NCBI GenBank assembly: GCA_003455275.1
Contig: DMRR01000129.1
Coordinates: 690 to 16,503 of the forward strand
Length of the DNA: 15,814 bases
Origin: Bacteroidota bacterium
Lineage (GTDB): Bacteria; Bacteroidota; Bacteroidia; Chitinophagales; UBA10324
Direction of reading: 5' to 3'
Shown here: positions 6,841 to 13,904 of the stretch, piece by piece
How the letters are laid out: each line of letters opens with the position of its first letter
How positions within the stretch are numbered: the stretch's first letter is position 1
Position numbers and translations under genes: made by a program
Notes under the pieces: generated by a model
Told to the model about the DNA's origin: nothing
Seen by the model: only the letters and a program-made list of their open reading frames with translations
Database searches by the model: none

Positions 6841-8097
6841 TTAATCATTAATAGAACGACCAAGAAAGGTAAGCACATCACGGAAGCCAACATATGCTTT
6901 TGAAGAATCCTGATATTCATAATTACGAACACCAGTTTGGCAGTAATACGCAATATCCTTCCAAGATCCTCCGCGAATAACTTTTCTTTTCAAAGTGATA
7001 GGGTCAGAATCTTGAGCGTTATATTCCATATTCGGATCTAAATCCCATTCAAATTGATAAGCATTTTCATTAAATGCAGTAGATGTCCATTCTGAAACAT
7101 TTCCTGCCATATTATAAAGCCCATAATCATTGGGGAAATAGGCATCCACTTTTACAGTATAAAATCCGCCATCATCAGGATAGTCTCCGCGGCCGGGTTT
7201 AAAGTTTGCAAGAATACACCCTTTGCTATTTCTCATATAAGGGCCTCCCCATGGATAAGGAGAGATATCTCTTCCACCTCGAGCTGCATATTCCCACTCG
7301 GCCTCATAAGGTAACCGAAATTCATCATTAATGACATCTCCAATCTGTACTCTGAAATCATTCCAAAAACGAGTACGCCATTTTGAAAATGCCATTGCTT
7401 GTTTCCACTTGATTCCAACAACAGGATAATTATCGAATGCAGGATGCCAGAAATAATTTCTTGTCATTGGTTCGTTATACGAGTAAGTAAAATCGTGGAC
7501 CCAACATAATGTATCAGGATAAACATTTACTAATTCTGACTTAATAACCTGTGATCGATCATAATCTGGATTGTTTCGATTTACATCTCGAGCAGCCTCT
7601 TTAAAATCCACCCAGTAATAAACATAATTTAGGATTCTAGTATTGATTTCCTTTCTGCCAAGAATTCTTTGGTTTTCCGGAGTGTACATTGAGGACAATT
7701 GATCTTGAATATCCGGATCTTCCCAATCGATTTTTTCTCTCCATTCAACGGCATCATTATCAGGATTTAAATAATCTCCACCAAGAATTTTGTGTGCGAT
7801 TGAATCGCGAACAAATTCTACAAATTGTCTATATTCATTATTTGAGATTTCTGTTTCATCCATAAAGAATCCCTGGATAGAAATAGATTTCGGCTTTTGA
7901 ATTAAAGCATTGTTAATGTCTTGATCACTTTGACCAATATGAAGTGTTCCTGATGGAATGTAAACCATTCCGTACGGAATGATTGTGTTCCACTCAGGTC
8001 GGTCGAGTGAACCCAGAAGTTGTCCGTTGTAACCACCGTTACAGGCAGCAAGCAGGCACACTAAGCCAACAAGAAAATACCTTGAATGTTTTGTCAT
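6841..8097 (-). CDS. gldK: Type IX secretion lipoprotein GldK/PorK (FGE-like domain)
   Basis: The 418-residue protein starts with a lipoprotein signal, lipobox L-A-A-C with C19 as the lipidated residue. The rest is the formylglycine-generating-enzyme (SUMF1) fold found in all GldK proteins: MVYIPSGTLHIGQSD, FFMDETEISNNEYRQFV, the long insert typical of GldK (about residues 110-215), RLPYEAEWEYAARGG, GLYNMAGNVSEWT, VIRGGSWKD and VGFRDV. GldK forms the outer-membrane-associated ring with GldN. Compared with true FGE (GGS-x2-C-x4-C), the first catalytic Cys is replaced by D381 while C386 remains, so it is expected to be structural, not enzymatic. The start is fixed by the lipobox. A promoter-like element lies about 60 bp upstream, so it may be expressed apart from the porP-like gene. 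Confidence 0.96.
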   Translation of the reverse strand: MTKHSRYFLVGLVCLLAACNGGYNGQLLGSLDRPEWNTIIPYGMVYIPSGTLHIGQSDQDINNALIQKPKSISIQGFFMDETEISNNEYRQFVEFVRDSIAHKILGGDYLNPDNDAVEWREKIDWEDPDIQDQLSSMYTPENQRILGRKEINTRILNYVYYWVDFKEAARDVNRNNPDYDRSQVIKSELVNVYPDTLCWVHDFTYSYNEPMTRNYFWHPAFDNYPVVGIKWKQAMAFSKWRTRFWNDFRVQIGDVINDEFRLPYEAEWEYAARGGRDISPYPWGGPYMRNSKGCILANFKPGRGDYPDDGGFYTVKVDAYFPNDYGLYNMAGNVSEWTSTAFNENAYQFEWDLDPNMEYNAQDSDPITLKRKVIRGGSWKDIAYYCQTGVRNYEYQDSSKAYVGFRDVLTFLGRSIND

Positions 8098-8147
8098 GGT
8101 TTCGTGGTTTGTACACTAAAACTTGTAGAGGTTGAACTTATAAAAAT

Positions 8148-8159
8148 TTGTTTGGGTGT
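8148..8159 (-). promoter_or_regulatory. ACACCCAAACAA motif in the gldK leader
   Basis: This is the exact 12-base copy of the motif at 6779-6790, 51-62 bases before the gldK ATG. It lies just downstream of the predicted -7 box (8161-8168), so it would overlap the transcription start or form the first bases of the mRNA. Confidence 0.35.
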
Positions 8160-8160
8160 G

Positions 8161-8190
8161 TAAAACTAATTATTTCATTTAGGAAACCAA
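8161..8190 (-). promoter_or_regulatory. Bacteroidota-type promoter for gldKLMN
   Basis: On the minus strand, TTG (8190-8188) is followed after exactly 19 bp by TAGTTTTA (8168-8161). This fits the Bacteroidota housekeeping consensus, TTG near -33 and TAnnTTTG near -7, with one mismatch in the last base. It sits in the 179-bp gap between the porP-like gene and gldK and predicts a start near 8155, leaving a leader of about 58 bases. It suggests gldKLMN can be transcribed independently of porP. Confidence 0.5.
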
Positions 8191-8226
8191 ATCGAATCGA
8201 AGGATAGTGACTTTAGGGGTTGGACG

Positions 8227-8253
8227 CTTTTTAACGGAGGATCTTTTAAAAAG
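8227..8253. repeat. AT-rich inverted repeat upstream of gldK
   Basis: CTTTTTAA (8227-8234) and TTAAAAAG (8246-8253) form an 8-bp perfect inverted repeat with an 11-base loop. It lies between the end of the porP-like gene and the gldK promoter candidate. No T-run follows on either strand, so it is not a standard terminator. An operator or a chance match are both possible. Confidence 0.3.
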
Positions 8254-8276
8254 GTTACATGAAAGAATAAAAATTT

Positions 8277-9260
8277 TTAAAAGCGAGGTGTAAAGATAAT
8301 TTTATCGGGTTTTGCATCTCGTGTAAGACTAATGGAATAGTTTAACATTAGTTCATGTGAACCGTCATTTGCACTTGATAGTTTTGAAAGACTATATTCA
8401 TATGCATATCCAATCAACAAATTGTCGTTTGCTCTTAAACCGATAAACCCAATTAGTGCATCTGAATGGTTTGTGCTCAATCCCCGGTATCCAAAGCCAA
8501 TCCATCCAATTTTTTTGTAGCCAATAAGCAATGAAGTTTCAGATTGTAGATTATTGAAATCATACTTTGCAAAGATCGAGGGTTTGAAGAACAATGGTCC
8601 CCCTTTATTAATATTAATAGAAACGGAGGCCGAAAGATTTCTTTCAAGGTTTAGCTGGAGGTTATTTGAAGGGAGTTGATAGTTTATTTTTGATTGAAGT
8701 AAATGTGCTCCCGCCACTCCAATACTGATATGCTTGTTAAGTAAAAATATTCCAGCGGACAAATCCGGTGTGCTGCTCGAAACTAAATTCAACGGAAGGA
8801 ATGGGTCATTATGATCAAAAATATTTGAGTAATAGTTGCCTTCCGGTGATTTTAATTCTGAGCCGTTAAGAGAGGATTGAATAATCCCAGCCCGAGCACC
8901 AATTCCGATTCTGGATTTCTTCGTCTCTATTATATAAGAATATCCAATCATTGCATAGGTGTTGCGTTGTACTCCTTGCTGATTATTCATGATGGATAAT
9001 CCAACTCCGCCTCGCAGTTTTTGTATATAGGAAGAGAAAATTAATGCTTGCGAAATCGGGTGCCCTGTAATATTTACCCATTGTGTTCTCCCGATTGCTG
9101 ATGCATTAATTGTTTTAGCAATTCCTGAAACAGCTGTATTATAAAATTCCGGGTTAACTGAACCGTATGCAAACTGAGGTAACTGTTGAGCACAAATCTT
9201 CTGTTCTGAGATAAAAAATATCAGTATTAAAAACAGTATGCTCCTTTGGACCTTTTTCAT
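8277..9260 (-). CDS. porP: PorP/SprF-family outer-membrane protein
   Basis: The 327-residue protein has a signal peptide (cleavage near A24|Q25), then the hallmark opening QLPQFAYGSVNPEFYNTAV, an RTQWVNITGHPIS segment (about residues 58-70), repeated amphipathic strands (GVGLSIMNNQQG, IGIGARAGI, SIGVAGAHLL), and the closing YAYEYSLS...GSHELMLNYSI. This is the PorP/SprF family of roughly 14-strand outer-membrane barrels. Family members work with the T9SS: P. gingivalis PorP is needed for secretion, SprF for export of the adhesin SprB, and others anchor cargo. Its position directly upstream of gldK matches the porP-porK-porL-porM-porN order of P. gingivalis, which supports the PorP assignment over the many SprF paralogues. 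It begins 26 bp after the DUF255 gene and probably shares its transcript. Confidence 0.92.
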   Translation of the reverse strand: MKKVQRSILFLILIFFISEQKICAQQLPQFAYGSVNPEFYNTAVSGIAKTINASAIGRTQWVNITGHPISQALIFSSYIQKLRGGVGLSIMNNQQGVQRNTYAMIGYSYIIETKKSRIGIGARAGIIQSSLNGSELKSPEGNYYSNIFDHNDPFLPLNLVSSSTPDLSAGIFLLNKHISIGVAGAHLLQSKINYQLPSNNLQLNLERNLSASVSININKGGPLFFKPSIFAKYDFNNLQSETSLLIGYKKIGWIGFGYRGLSTNHSDALIGFIGLRANDNLLIGYAYEYSLSKLSSANDGSHELMLNYSISLTRDAKPDKIIFTPRF

Positions 9261-9286
9261 TTAAGAATAAAATTAGTGTTTCCTGA

Positions 9287-11314
9287 TTAATCTACAAGGC
9301 CATTTATTCTTTCCAATATTTCATTTACACTTTTTACTGGCAGTTGGCAGGAATAATTTTTACATAAATAAATATTTAATTCTCCAGATGAAAATTTTCC
9401 CCGGAGAAGAGGAATTTCACTACTCGAAGTTCTGGCAAGTGCAATTATGTTCATAGGAAGAAATTTTTCTTGCAACTCTTTGGCAGCATTGTATGATTCA
9501 TTTCCAGTCAATGCAATTTCAATAAAATTATTTTCAAGGGCAGTAATCATTGTTAACCAGTTACCAAAAGATGAAGAAAACTTCGCTGAAATATTTTTTA
9601 CCCTTTCGTACATTCTGGCAGAGTGATTTCTCCAATCCTTATTATCAAGAATCAACCCGAGCTTATGGAGAATTTCTGCCATTACTGAATTGCCGGAAGC
9701 AACTGCGTTATCAAAATATTCTTTCTTCCTCAGCAAAACATCTTTTTGTTTTTCTGAAGTGAAAAAGAAAAGTGAATCCTCCTTATCTCCGAAATAATCG
9801 AAAACCTTTTTGGTAATTTTTTCAGCTTGCCGGATCCATTTGAATTCGAAGGTAAGTTCATAAACATCAATGCAGGATTTAATCAACATTGCGTAATCAT
9901 CAAGGAAGGCCGGGTTACTCGCTTTTCCGTTTTTGAAATTGTGGTGAAAAGATCCTTCATCCGTTTTATCTGTTAGGTTTTCAAGAAGAAAATTCAATTG
10001 ATCTATTGCAATTTCTTTCCATCTGTCATTTCTCAGAGCTTTCGATGCATTGGCATATGCCGAAATTGTCATTGCATTCCAACTCAATATTATTTTATCA
10101 TCAAGTGAGGGTCGTATTCTGTTTTCTCTTGACTCAAAGAGTTTTTTCCTCCCGGCAGAAATAACTTCACTAAATTTTTTCTGAAAATTTTCTTTAAGAT
10201 GAAGAATATTTTTCCCTTCCCAGTTTCCATCATCAGTAATGCCATAATATTCAGAGAAACCCGAGGAATTTTCCCCTAATAATTCATCTACATCTTTTTT
10301 CATCCAACAATAAAATTTTCCTTCTTCGCCTTCAGAATCAGCATCGATAGAAGAATAAAATCCACCCTCAGGATTGGTAAGCTCTCTTTCAATAAACTCA
10401 AGTGTCTCCTCAATAACTCTTTTATATTCCTTTTTTCCGGTAAGCTTAAATGCCTCTGAATAAGTGTGAACAAGCAGGGCATTGTCATAGAGCATTTTCT
10501 CGAAGTGAGGTACCAGCCACTTTTCATCAGTAGAATATCTTGAAAACCCGCCACCAAGCTGATCATAAATTCCACCCATCAGCATTTTATCAAGTGAAAG
10601 GCAAACCTGTTTTAATGCGCTTTCATCTTTTGAAAAAAAATAATACTGCATCAGAAAATTCATGCAGAAAGTTGAGGGAAATTTGGGAGCAGAGCCAATT
10701 CCACCCTCTACTAAATCGAATTGTTCCTTTAGGTTGAGCAAAGCTGAAACTGAAATTTTCTCTTTCGTGATTTGGCCATAACGATTCAGCAAATCATTTC
10801 TGCTTCCAATCAAACTAGTTATTTCTTCTGCTTGCTTTTTAATTTCACTGCTTCGCTCCTTCCATGCAACCGAAATTCCGGTTAACAATTGTGTCCATGA
10901 AGGTCGGTTAAAAGCCGGTATGGGCGGGAAATAGGTTCCGCCATAAAATGGTTTGAGTTCAGGGGTAAGAAAAACATTCAAAGGCCAGCCTCCGCTTCCG
11001 CTTATGATTTGAATTGCTTCCATATAAATTGCATCGATGTCGGGTCGCTCTTCACGATCAATTTTTATATTGATGAAATTATCATTCATCAATTGGGCGG
11101 TGTTTTCATCTTCAAAAGATTCATGCTCCATCACATGACACCAGTGACATGCTGCATAACCAATGCTTAGAAGAATCAGCTTATCTTCTTTCTTCGCTCT
11201 GCTCAAAGCTGTATCGCCCCATGGATACCATTGCACAGGATTATATGCATGCTGAAGCAGGTAGGGACTACTTTCATGAATAAGAAAATTTGCTTGCTTC
11301 GACACAGGTTCCAC
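9287..11314 (-). CDS. Thioredoxin-fold DUF255 / YyaL (SPATA20-like) protein
   Basis: The 675-residue protein shows the full DUF255 pattern: an N-terminal thioredoxin-like domain with LIHESSPYLLQHAYNPVQW and C56-H57-W58-C59, then DREERPDIDAIYM, GGWPLNVFLTP and FYGGTYFPP, followed by a six-hairpin-glycosidase-like alpha barrel with DQLGGGFSRYSTDEKWLVPH, FEKMLYDNALL and GGFYSSIDADSEGEEGKFYCW. The family is conserved from bacteria to man (SPATA20), but its substrate is unknown; a thiol-redox or sugar-isomerase-type role is speculation. There is no signal peptide, so it is cytoplasmic. The start is GTG at 11314; the codon just before it is TGA and no upstream ATG exists in frame, while homologous sequence begins by residue 10. 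It is divergent from mreB across 170 bp, and the porP-like gene follows after 26 bp. Confidence 0.92.
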   Translation of the reverse strand: MEPVSKQANFLIHESSPYLLQHAYNPVQWYPWGDTALSRAKKEDKLILLSIGYAACHWCHVMEHESFEDENTAQLMNDNFINIKIDREERPDIDAIYMEAIQIISGSGGWPLNVFLTPELKPFYGGTYFPPIPAFNRPSWTQLLTGISVAWKERSSEIKKQAEEITSLIGSRNDLLNRYGQITKEKISVSALLNLKEQFDLVEGGIGSAPKFPSTFCMNFLMQYYFFSKDESALKQVCLSLDKMLMGGIYDQLGGGFSRYSTDEKWLVPHFEKMLYDNALLVHTYSEAFKLTGKKEYKRVIEETLEFIERELTNPEGGFYSSIDADSEGEEGKFYCWMKKDVDELLGENSSGFSEYYGITDDGNWEGKNILHLKENFQKKFSEVISAGRKKLFESRENRIRPSLDDKIILSWNAMTISAYANASKALRNDRWKEIAIDQLNFLLENLTDKTDEGSFHHNFKNGKASNPAFLDDYAMLIKSCIDVYELTFEFKWIRQAEKITKKVFDYFGDKEDSLFFFTSEKQKDVLLRKKEYFDNAVASGNSVMAEILHKLGLILDNKDWRNHSARMYERVKNISAKFSSSFGNWLTMITALENNFIEIALTGNESYNAAKELQEKFLPMNIIALARTSSSEIPLLRGKFSSGELNIYLCKNYSCQLPVKSVNEILERINGLVD

Positions 11315-11451
11315 TCAGCGAATATGTATCAATTCCGACAAAACAACACGAGGCATGTTGAAAGGATGATGTCATCTTCTAAAATTTCTAAGCTGAATTA
11401 TCCTTTTTTTCATTCGTGAAAAACTTCCGATAAAGAAAAAAATAATTCGTA

Positions 11452-11459
11452 CACCTTTG
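11452..11459 (+). promoter_or_regulatory. Possible -7 promoter box for mreB
   Basis: CACCTTTG, followed by C, resembles the Bacteroidota -7 element TAnnTTTG(C), with C in place of the first T. It lies 25 bases before the mreB ATG, which would give a short A/C-rich leader. No clear TTG is found at the expected distance upstream, so the call is weak. Confidence 0.35.
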
Positions 11460-11484
11460 CGCACCAAACACTACAACAAACAAC

Positions 11485-12507
11485 ATGGGATTATTTAATT
11501 TTCTTACCAAGGAAATTGCGATTGACCTTGGCACAGCGAACACTGTAATTATTCATAACGATAAAGTAGTAGTGGATGAGCCAAGCATTGTGGCTATGAA
11601 TCGCCTGACCAACAAAGTAGTTGCTGTTGGAAAAAAAGCCAGGCAGATGCATGAGAAGACCCATGAAGATTTAAAAACCATTCGCCCGCTTCGCGATGGT
11701 GTGATTGCAGATTTCAATGCAGCAGAAATCATGATCCGCGAAATGATTCGCATGATTCAGCCGCGCGGTTTCTTTTTTTCTCCTTCCTGGAAAATGGTGA
11801 TTTGTATTCCTTCGAATATTACTGAGGTGGAAAAGCGCGCTGTTAAAGACAGCGCTGAACAAGCAGGTGGCAGAGAGGTCTATTTGATTCACGAACCAAT
11901 GGCTGCAGCTCTTGGAATTGGTATTGATGTGGAAGAACCTGTCGGGCATATGATTATTGATATCGGTGGGGGTACAACAGGTATTTCTGTGATTGCTCTT
12001 GCCGGAATTGTTTGTGATCAAAGTATTCGTGTTGCAGGGGATGAACTCACTGCTGATATTGTGGATTATGTGCGTCGTCAGCACAACATGTCAATTGGCG
12101 AACGAACAGCTGAAGAAATTAAAATCAATGTAGGTGCTGCCATTCCTGATTTGGAAAACCCACCCGATGATTATCATGTTCAAGGCCGTGATCTCATGAC
12201 TGGAATTCCGAAACAGATCACCATAACTTATGCTGAAATTGCTCACGCCCTCAATGAATCCATTTCGCGAATTGAAGAAGCAGTTTTGAAAGCACTTGAA
12301 TCTACTCCGCCTGAATTGGCTTCTGACATTTATAGAACCGGGTTACACATTACAGGTGGTGGTGCTTTGCTTCGTGGATTAGATAAGCGACTTTCTCAAA
12401 AAACAAAACTGCATGTAAGCATTGATGATGACCCGCTTCGTGCCGTGGTTCGTGGAACCGGAATAGCCCTGAAAAATATTCAGCGTTATCCATTCCTTAT
12501 GTCATAG
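11485..12507 (+). CDS. mreB: Rod-shape-determining actin homologue MreB
   Basis: MreB polymerises under the inner membrane and positions the elongation machinery. The 340-residue protein has all the actin-fold nucleotide motifs: phosphate-1 IAIDLGTANT (D14), the VVDEPSIVAMN strand, IRPLRDGVIADF, VCIPSNITEVEKRAV, the LIHEPMAAALGIGIDV hinge, phosphate-2 MIIDIGGGTTGISVIAL, and adenosine-binding HITGGGALLRGLD near the C-terminus. The length is normal (about 340). The start is fixed by the MGLFNFLTKEIAIDLG context typical of Bacteroidota MreB. It is the first gene of mreB-mreC-mreD-mrdA and is transcribed away from DUF255. The leader is A/C-rich, with no Shine-Dalgarno sequence. Confidence 0.98.
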   Translation: MGLFNFLTKEIAIDLGTANTVIIHNDKVVVDEPSIVAMNRLTNKVVAVGKKARQMHEKTHEDLKTIRPLRDGVIADFNAAEIMIREMIRMIQPRGFFFSPSWKMVICIPSNITEVEKRAVKDSAEQAGGREVYLIHEPMAAALGIGIDVEEPVGHMIIDIGGGTTGISVIALAGIVCDQSIRVAGDELTADIVDYVRRQHNMSIGERTAEEIKINVGAAIPDLENPPDDYHVQGRDLMTGIPKQITITYAEIAHALNESISRIEEAVLKALESTPPELASDIYRTGLHITGGGALLRGLDKRLSQKTKLHVSIDDDPLRAVVRGTGIALKNIQRYPFLMS

Positions 12508-12564
12508 TTTTTTCCGGTCTTCAATTCATCCAAAATGAACCTGTAAAAAAATTTTTTCGCGCCA

Positions 12565-13395
12565 ATGCGCAATTTTTTTCTTCTGCTTATTCGTATTCAC
12601 GCGCTGCTGCTCTTCGTTGTTCTTGAAATTGTTTGTCTCATTCTTTTGTTCAACAATAAAGAATATCATCGTTCAGCATTTATTAATTCCTCAAATTCGG
12701 TGAGCGGAAAAATTTTCACCGCCTACAGCAACTTCACAGATTATTTGAATCTCAAAAATGAAAATGAACGCCTGGCCAGGGAGAATGCTGAATTGCGCAA
12801 TCATTTGTTGAGTTCAAAACTTGATACCTCAACTCAGCGTATTCTTGTTAATGATTCAACGCACAAACAGATGTATGAATACATTCCTGCAAAAGTGGTT
12901 GACCTCACGACTTCGAAAGTCAATAATTATTTCACTATTAACAAAGGAAAACTTCAGGGCGTGGATGTACTTATGGCGGTAATCGGTCCGAACGGAATAG
13001 TGGGGAAGATAAAAGATATAACAGATGATTATGCAACGATCATTCCTGTGCTTAATCGTGAGTTTCATGTAAGCGCTCGTGTTGGTTCCGGGAATCTTGG
13101 TTCCATTAGCTGGAACGGATACAGTCCTGAATATGTGCAACTGGATGAAATACCGAAGCAAATAAAAATTTCTGTTGGCGATAAAATTTACACCAGCGGT
13201 GAGTCACATAAATTTCCGGAGAACATTTTAATCGGAACTATTTCTTCTTTCACTCCAAACACGAGTGATAATTTTTATGACATTGAAGTAAAACTTAGCA
13301 CCGATTTCCGAAGCATCTCCTATGTGTATGTAGTGAATAATCTGATGAGAGCCGAACAGGATACCTTAGAACAACACTTGCAAAATGATAATTGA
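12565..13395 (+). CDS. mreC: Rod-shape-determining protein MreC
   Basis: The 276-residue protein has one membrane helix near the N-terminus (about residues 8-28, LIRIHALLLFVVLEIVCLIL). A periplasmic coiled coil follows (about 62-82, LKNENERLARENAELRNHLL), and then the two beta-barrel halves of MreC: YIPAKVVDLT, NNYFTINKGKLQGVDVLMAVIGPNGIVGKI, ATIIPVLNREFHVSARV, and GDKIYTSG with ILIGTIS. In other bacteria MreC binds and activates PBP2 and links it to MreB and MreD. It starts 57 bp after mreB, and its last 11 bp overlap mreD, so the two are translationally coupled. The coiled coil is short, as is usual in Bacteroidota. Confidence 0.95.
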   Translation: MRNFFLLLIRIHALLLFVVLEIVCLILLFNNKEYHRSAFINSSNSVSGKIFTAYSNFTDYLNLKNENERLARENAELRNHLLSSKLDTSTQRILVNDSTHKQMYEYIPAKVVDLTTSKVNNYFTINKGKLQGVDVLMAVIGPNGIVGKIKDITDDYATIIPVLNREFHVSARVGSGNLGSISWNGYSPEYVQLDEIPKQIKISVGDKIYTSGESHKFPENILIGTISSFTPNTSDNFYDIEVKLSTDFRSISYVYVVNNLMRAEQDTLEQHLQNDN

Positions 13396-13894
13396 AATCC
13401 TTCTTCAACTTCTCAGATTTGCATTACTGGTGCTCATGCAGGTACTTGTACTCAATCATCTTCGGCTTTCATTTATTTTCAATCCGTATATCTATCCTCT
13501 TTTTTTATTACTGCTTCCGTTGCAAATGCGCCCCTGGATGCTTCTGCTGATTGGCTTTTTTTGCGGACTCACGATCGACATGTTCTCCAACACAATGGGA
13601 ATGCACGCTGCTGCCTGTGTGCTGTTGTGTTACATGCGCCCTTCGGTTTTGAAAATCATTCAGCCTGCAAGCGGATATGAAGGCACAGATTCTCCCACGC
13701 TTGGTCACATGGGTGTACGCTGGTTTGTGACCTACTCGGCGATACTCTTAGTGATTCATCATCTCGCTTTTTTCTTTTTGGAAACTTTGGAGTTCGGGCA
13801 AATCGGATTTATGTTTTTCAAAATCCTGCTCAGCACTTCGCTCTCATTGCTGCTGATTGTGTTGGTTGAATTATTATTTACCCGAAGGAAATAG
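13385..13894 (+). CDS. mreD: Rod-shape-determining membrane protein MreD
   Basis: This 169-residue, highly hydrophobic protein has about five to six membrane helices (for example LLRFALLVLMQVLVLNHL, PLFLLLLPLQM, MLLLIGFFCGLTIDMFS, FVTYSAILLVIHHLAFFFLE, and a C-terminal LLSTSLSLLLIVLVELLF). The Bacteroidota MreD signature is present: FNPYIYPLFLLLLP, a G-x2-I-D-M-F-S-N-T-x-G-M-H-A-A helix end, and the RPSVLKIIQPASGYE loop. It is a core elongasome subunit acting with MreC and RodA. It overlaps mreC by 11 bp and is followed by mrdA after 10 bp. Confidence 0.9.
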   Translation: MIIEILLQLLRFALLVLMQVLVLNHLRLSFIFNPYIYPLFLLLLPLQMRPWMLLLIGFFCGLTIDMFSNTMGMHAAACVLLCYMRPSVLKIIQPASGYEGTDSPTLGHMGVRWFVTYSAILLVIHHLAFFFLETLEFGQIGFMFFKILLSTSLSLLLIVLVELLFTRRK

Positions 13895-13904
13895 ATAACA
13901 ACTT

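Noticed and set aside
11366..11377. GATGATGTCATC inverted repeat in the DUF255-mreB divergent gap as an operator
   Set aside because: It has only 5-bp arms; this is too short to separate from chance without conservation data.
11671..12084. 137-codon open frame on the minus strand across mreB
   Set aside because: It is fully antisense to the conserved core of mreB, and its His/Asn/Ser/Thr-rich composition is typical of a complementary-strand shadow.
12508..12564. Possible terminator in the mreB-mreC gap
   Set aside because: AAAAAAATTTTTT is self-complementary but has no stable stem or loop, and mreC is expected to be co-transcribed with mreB.
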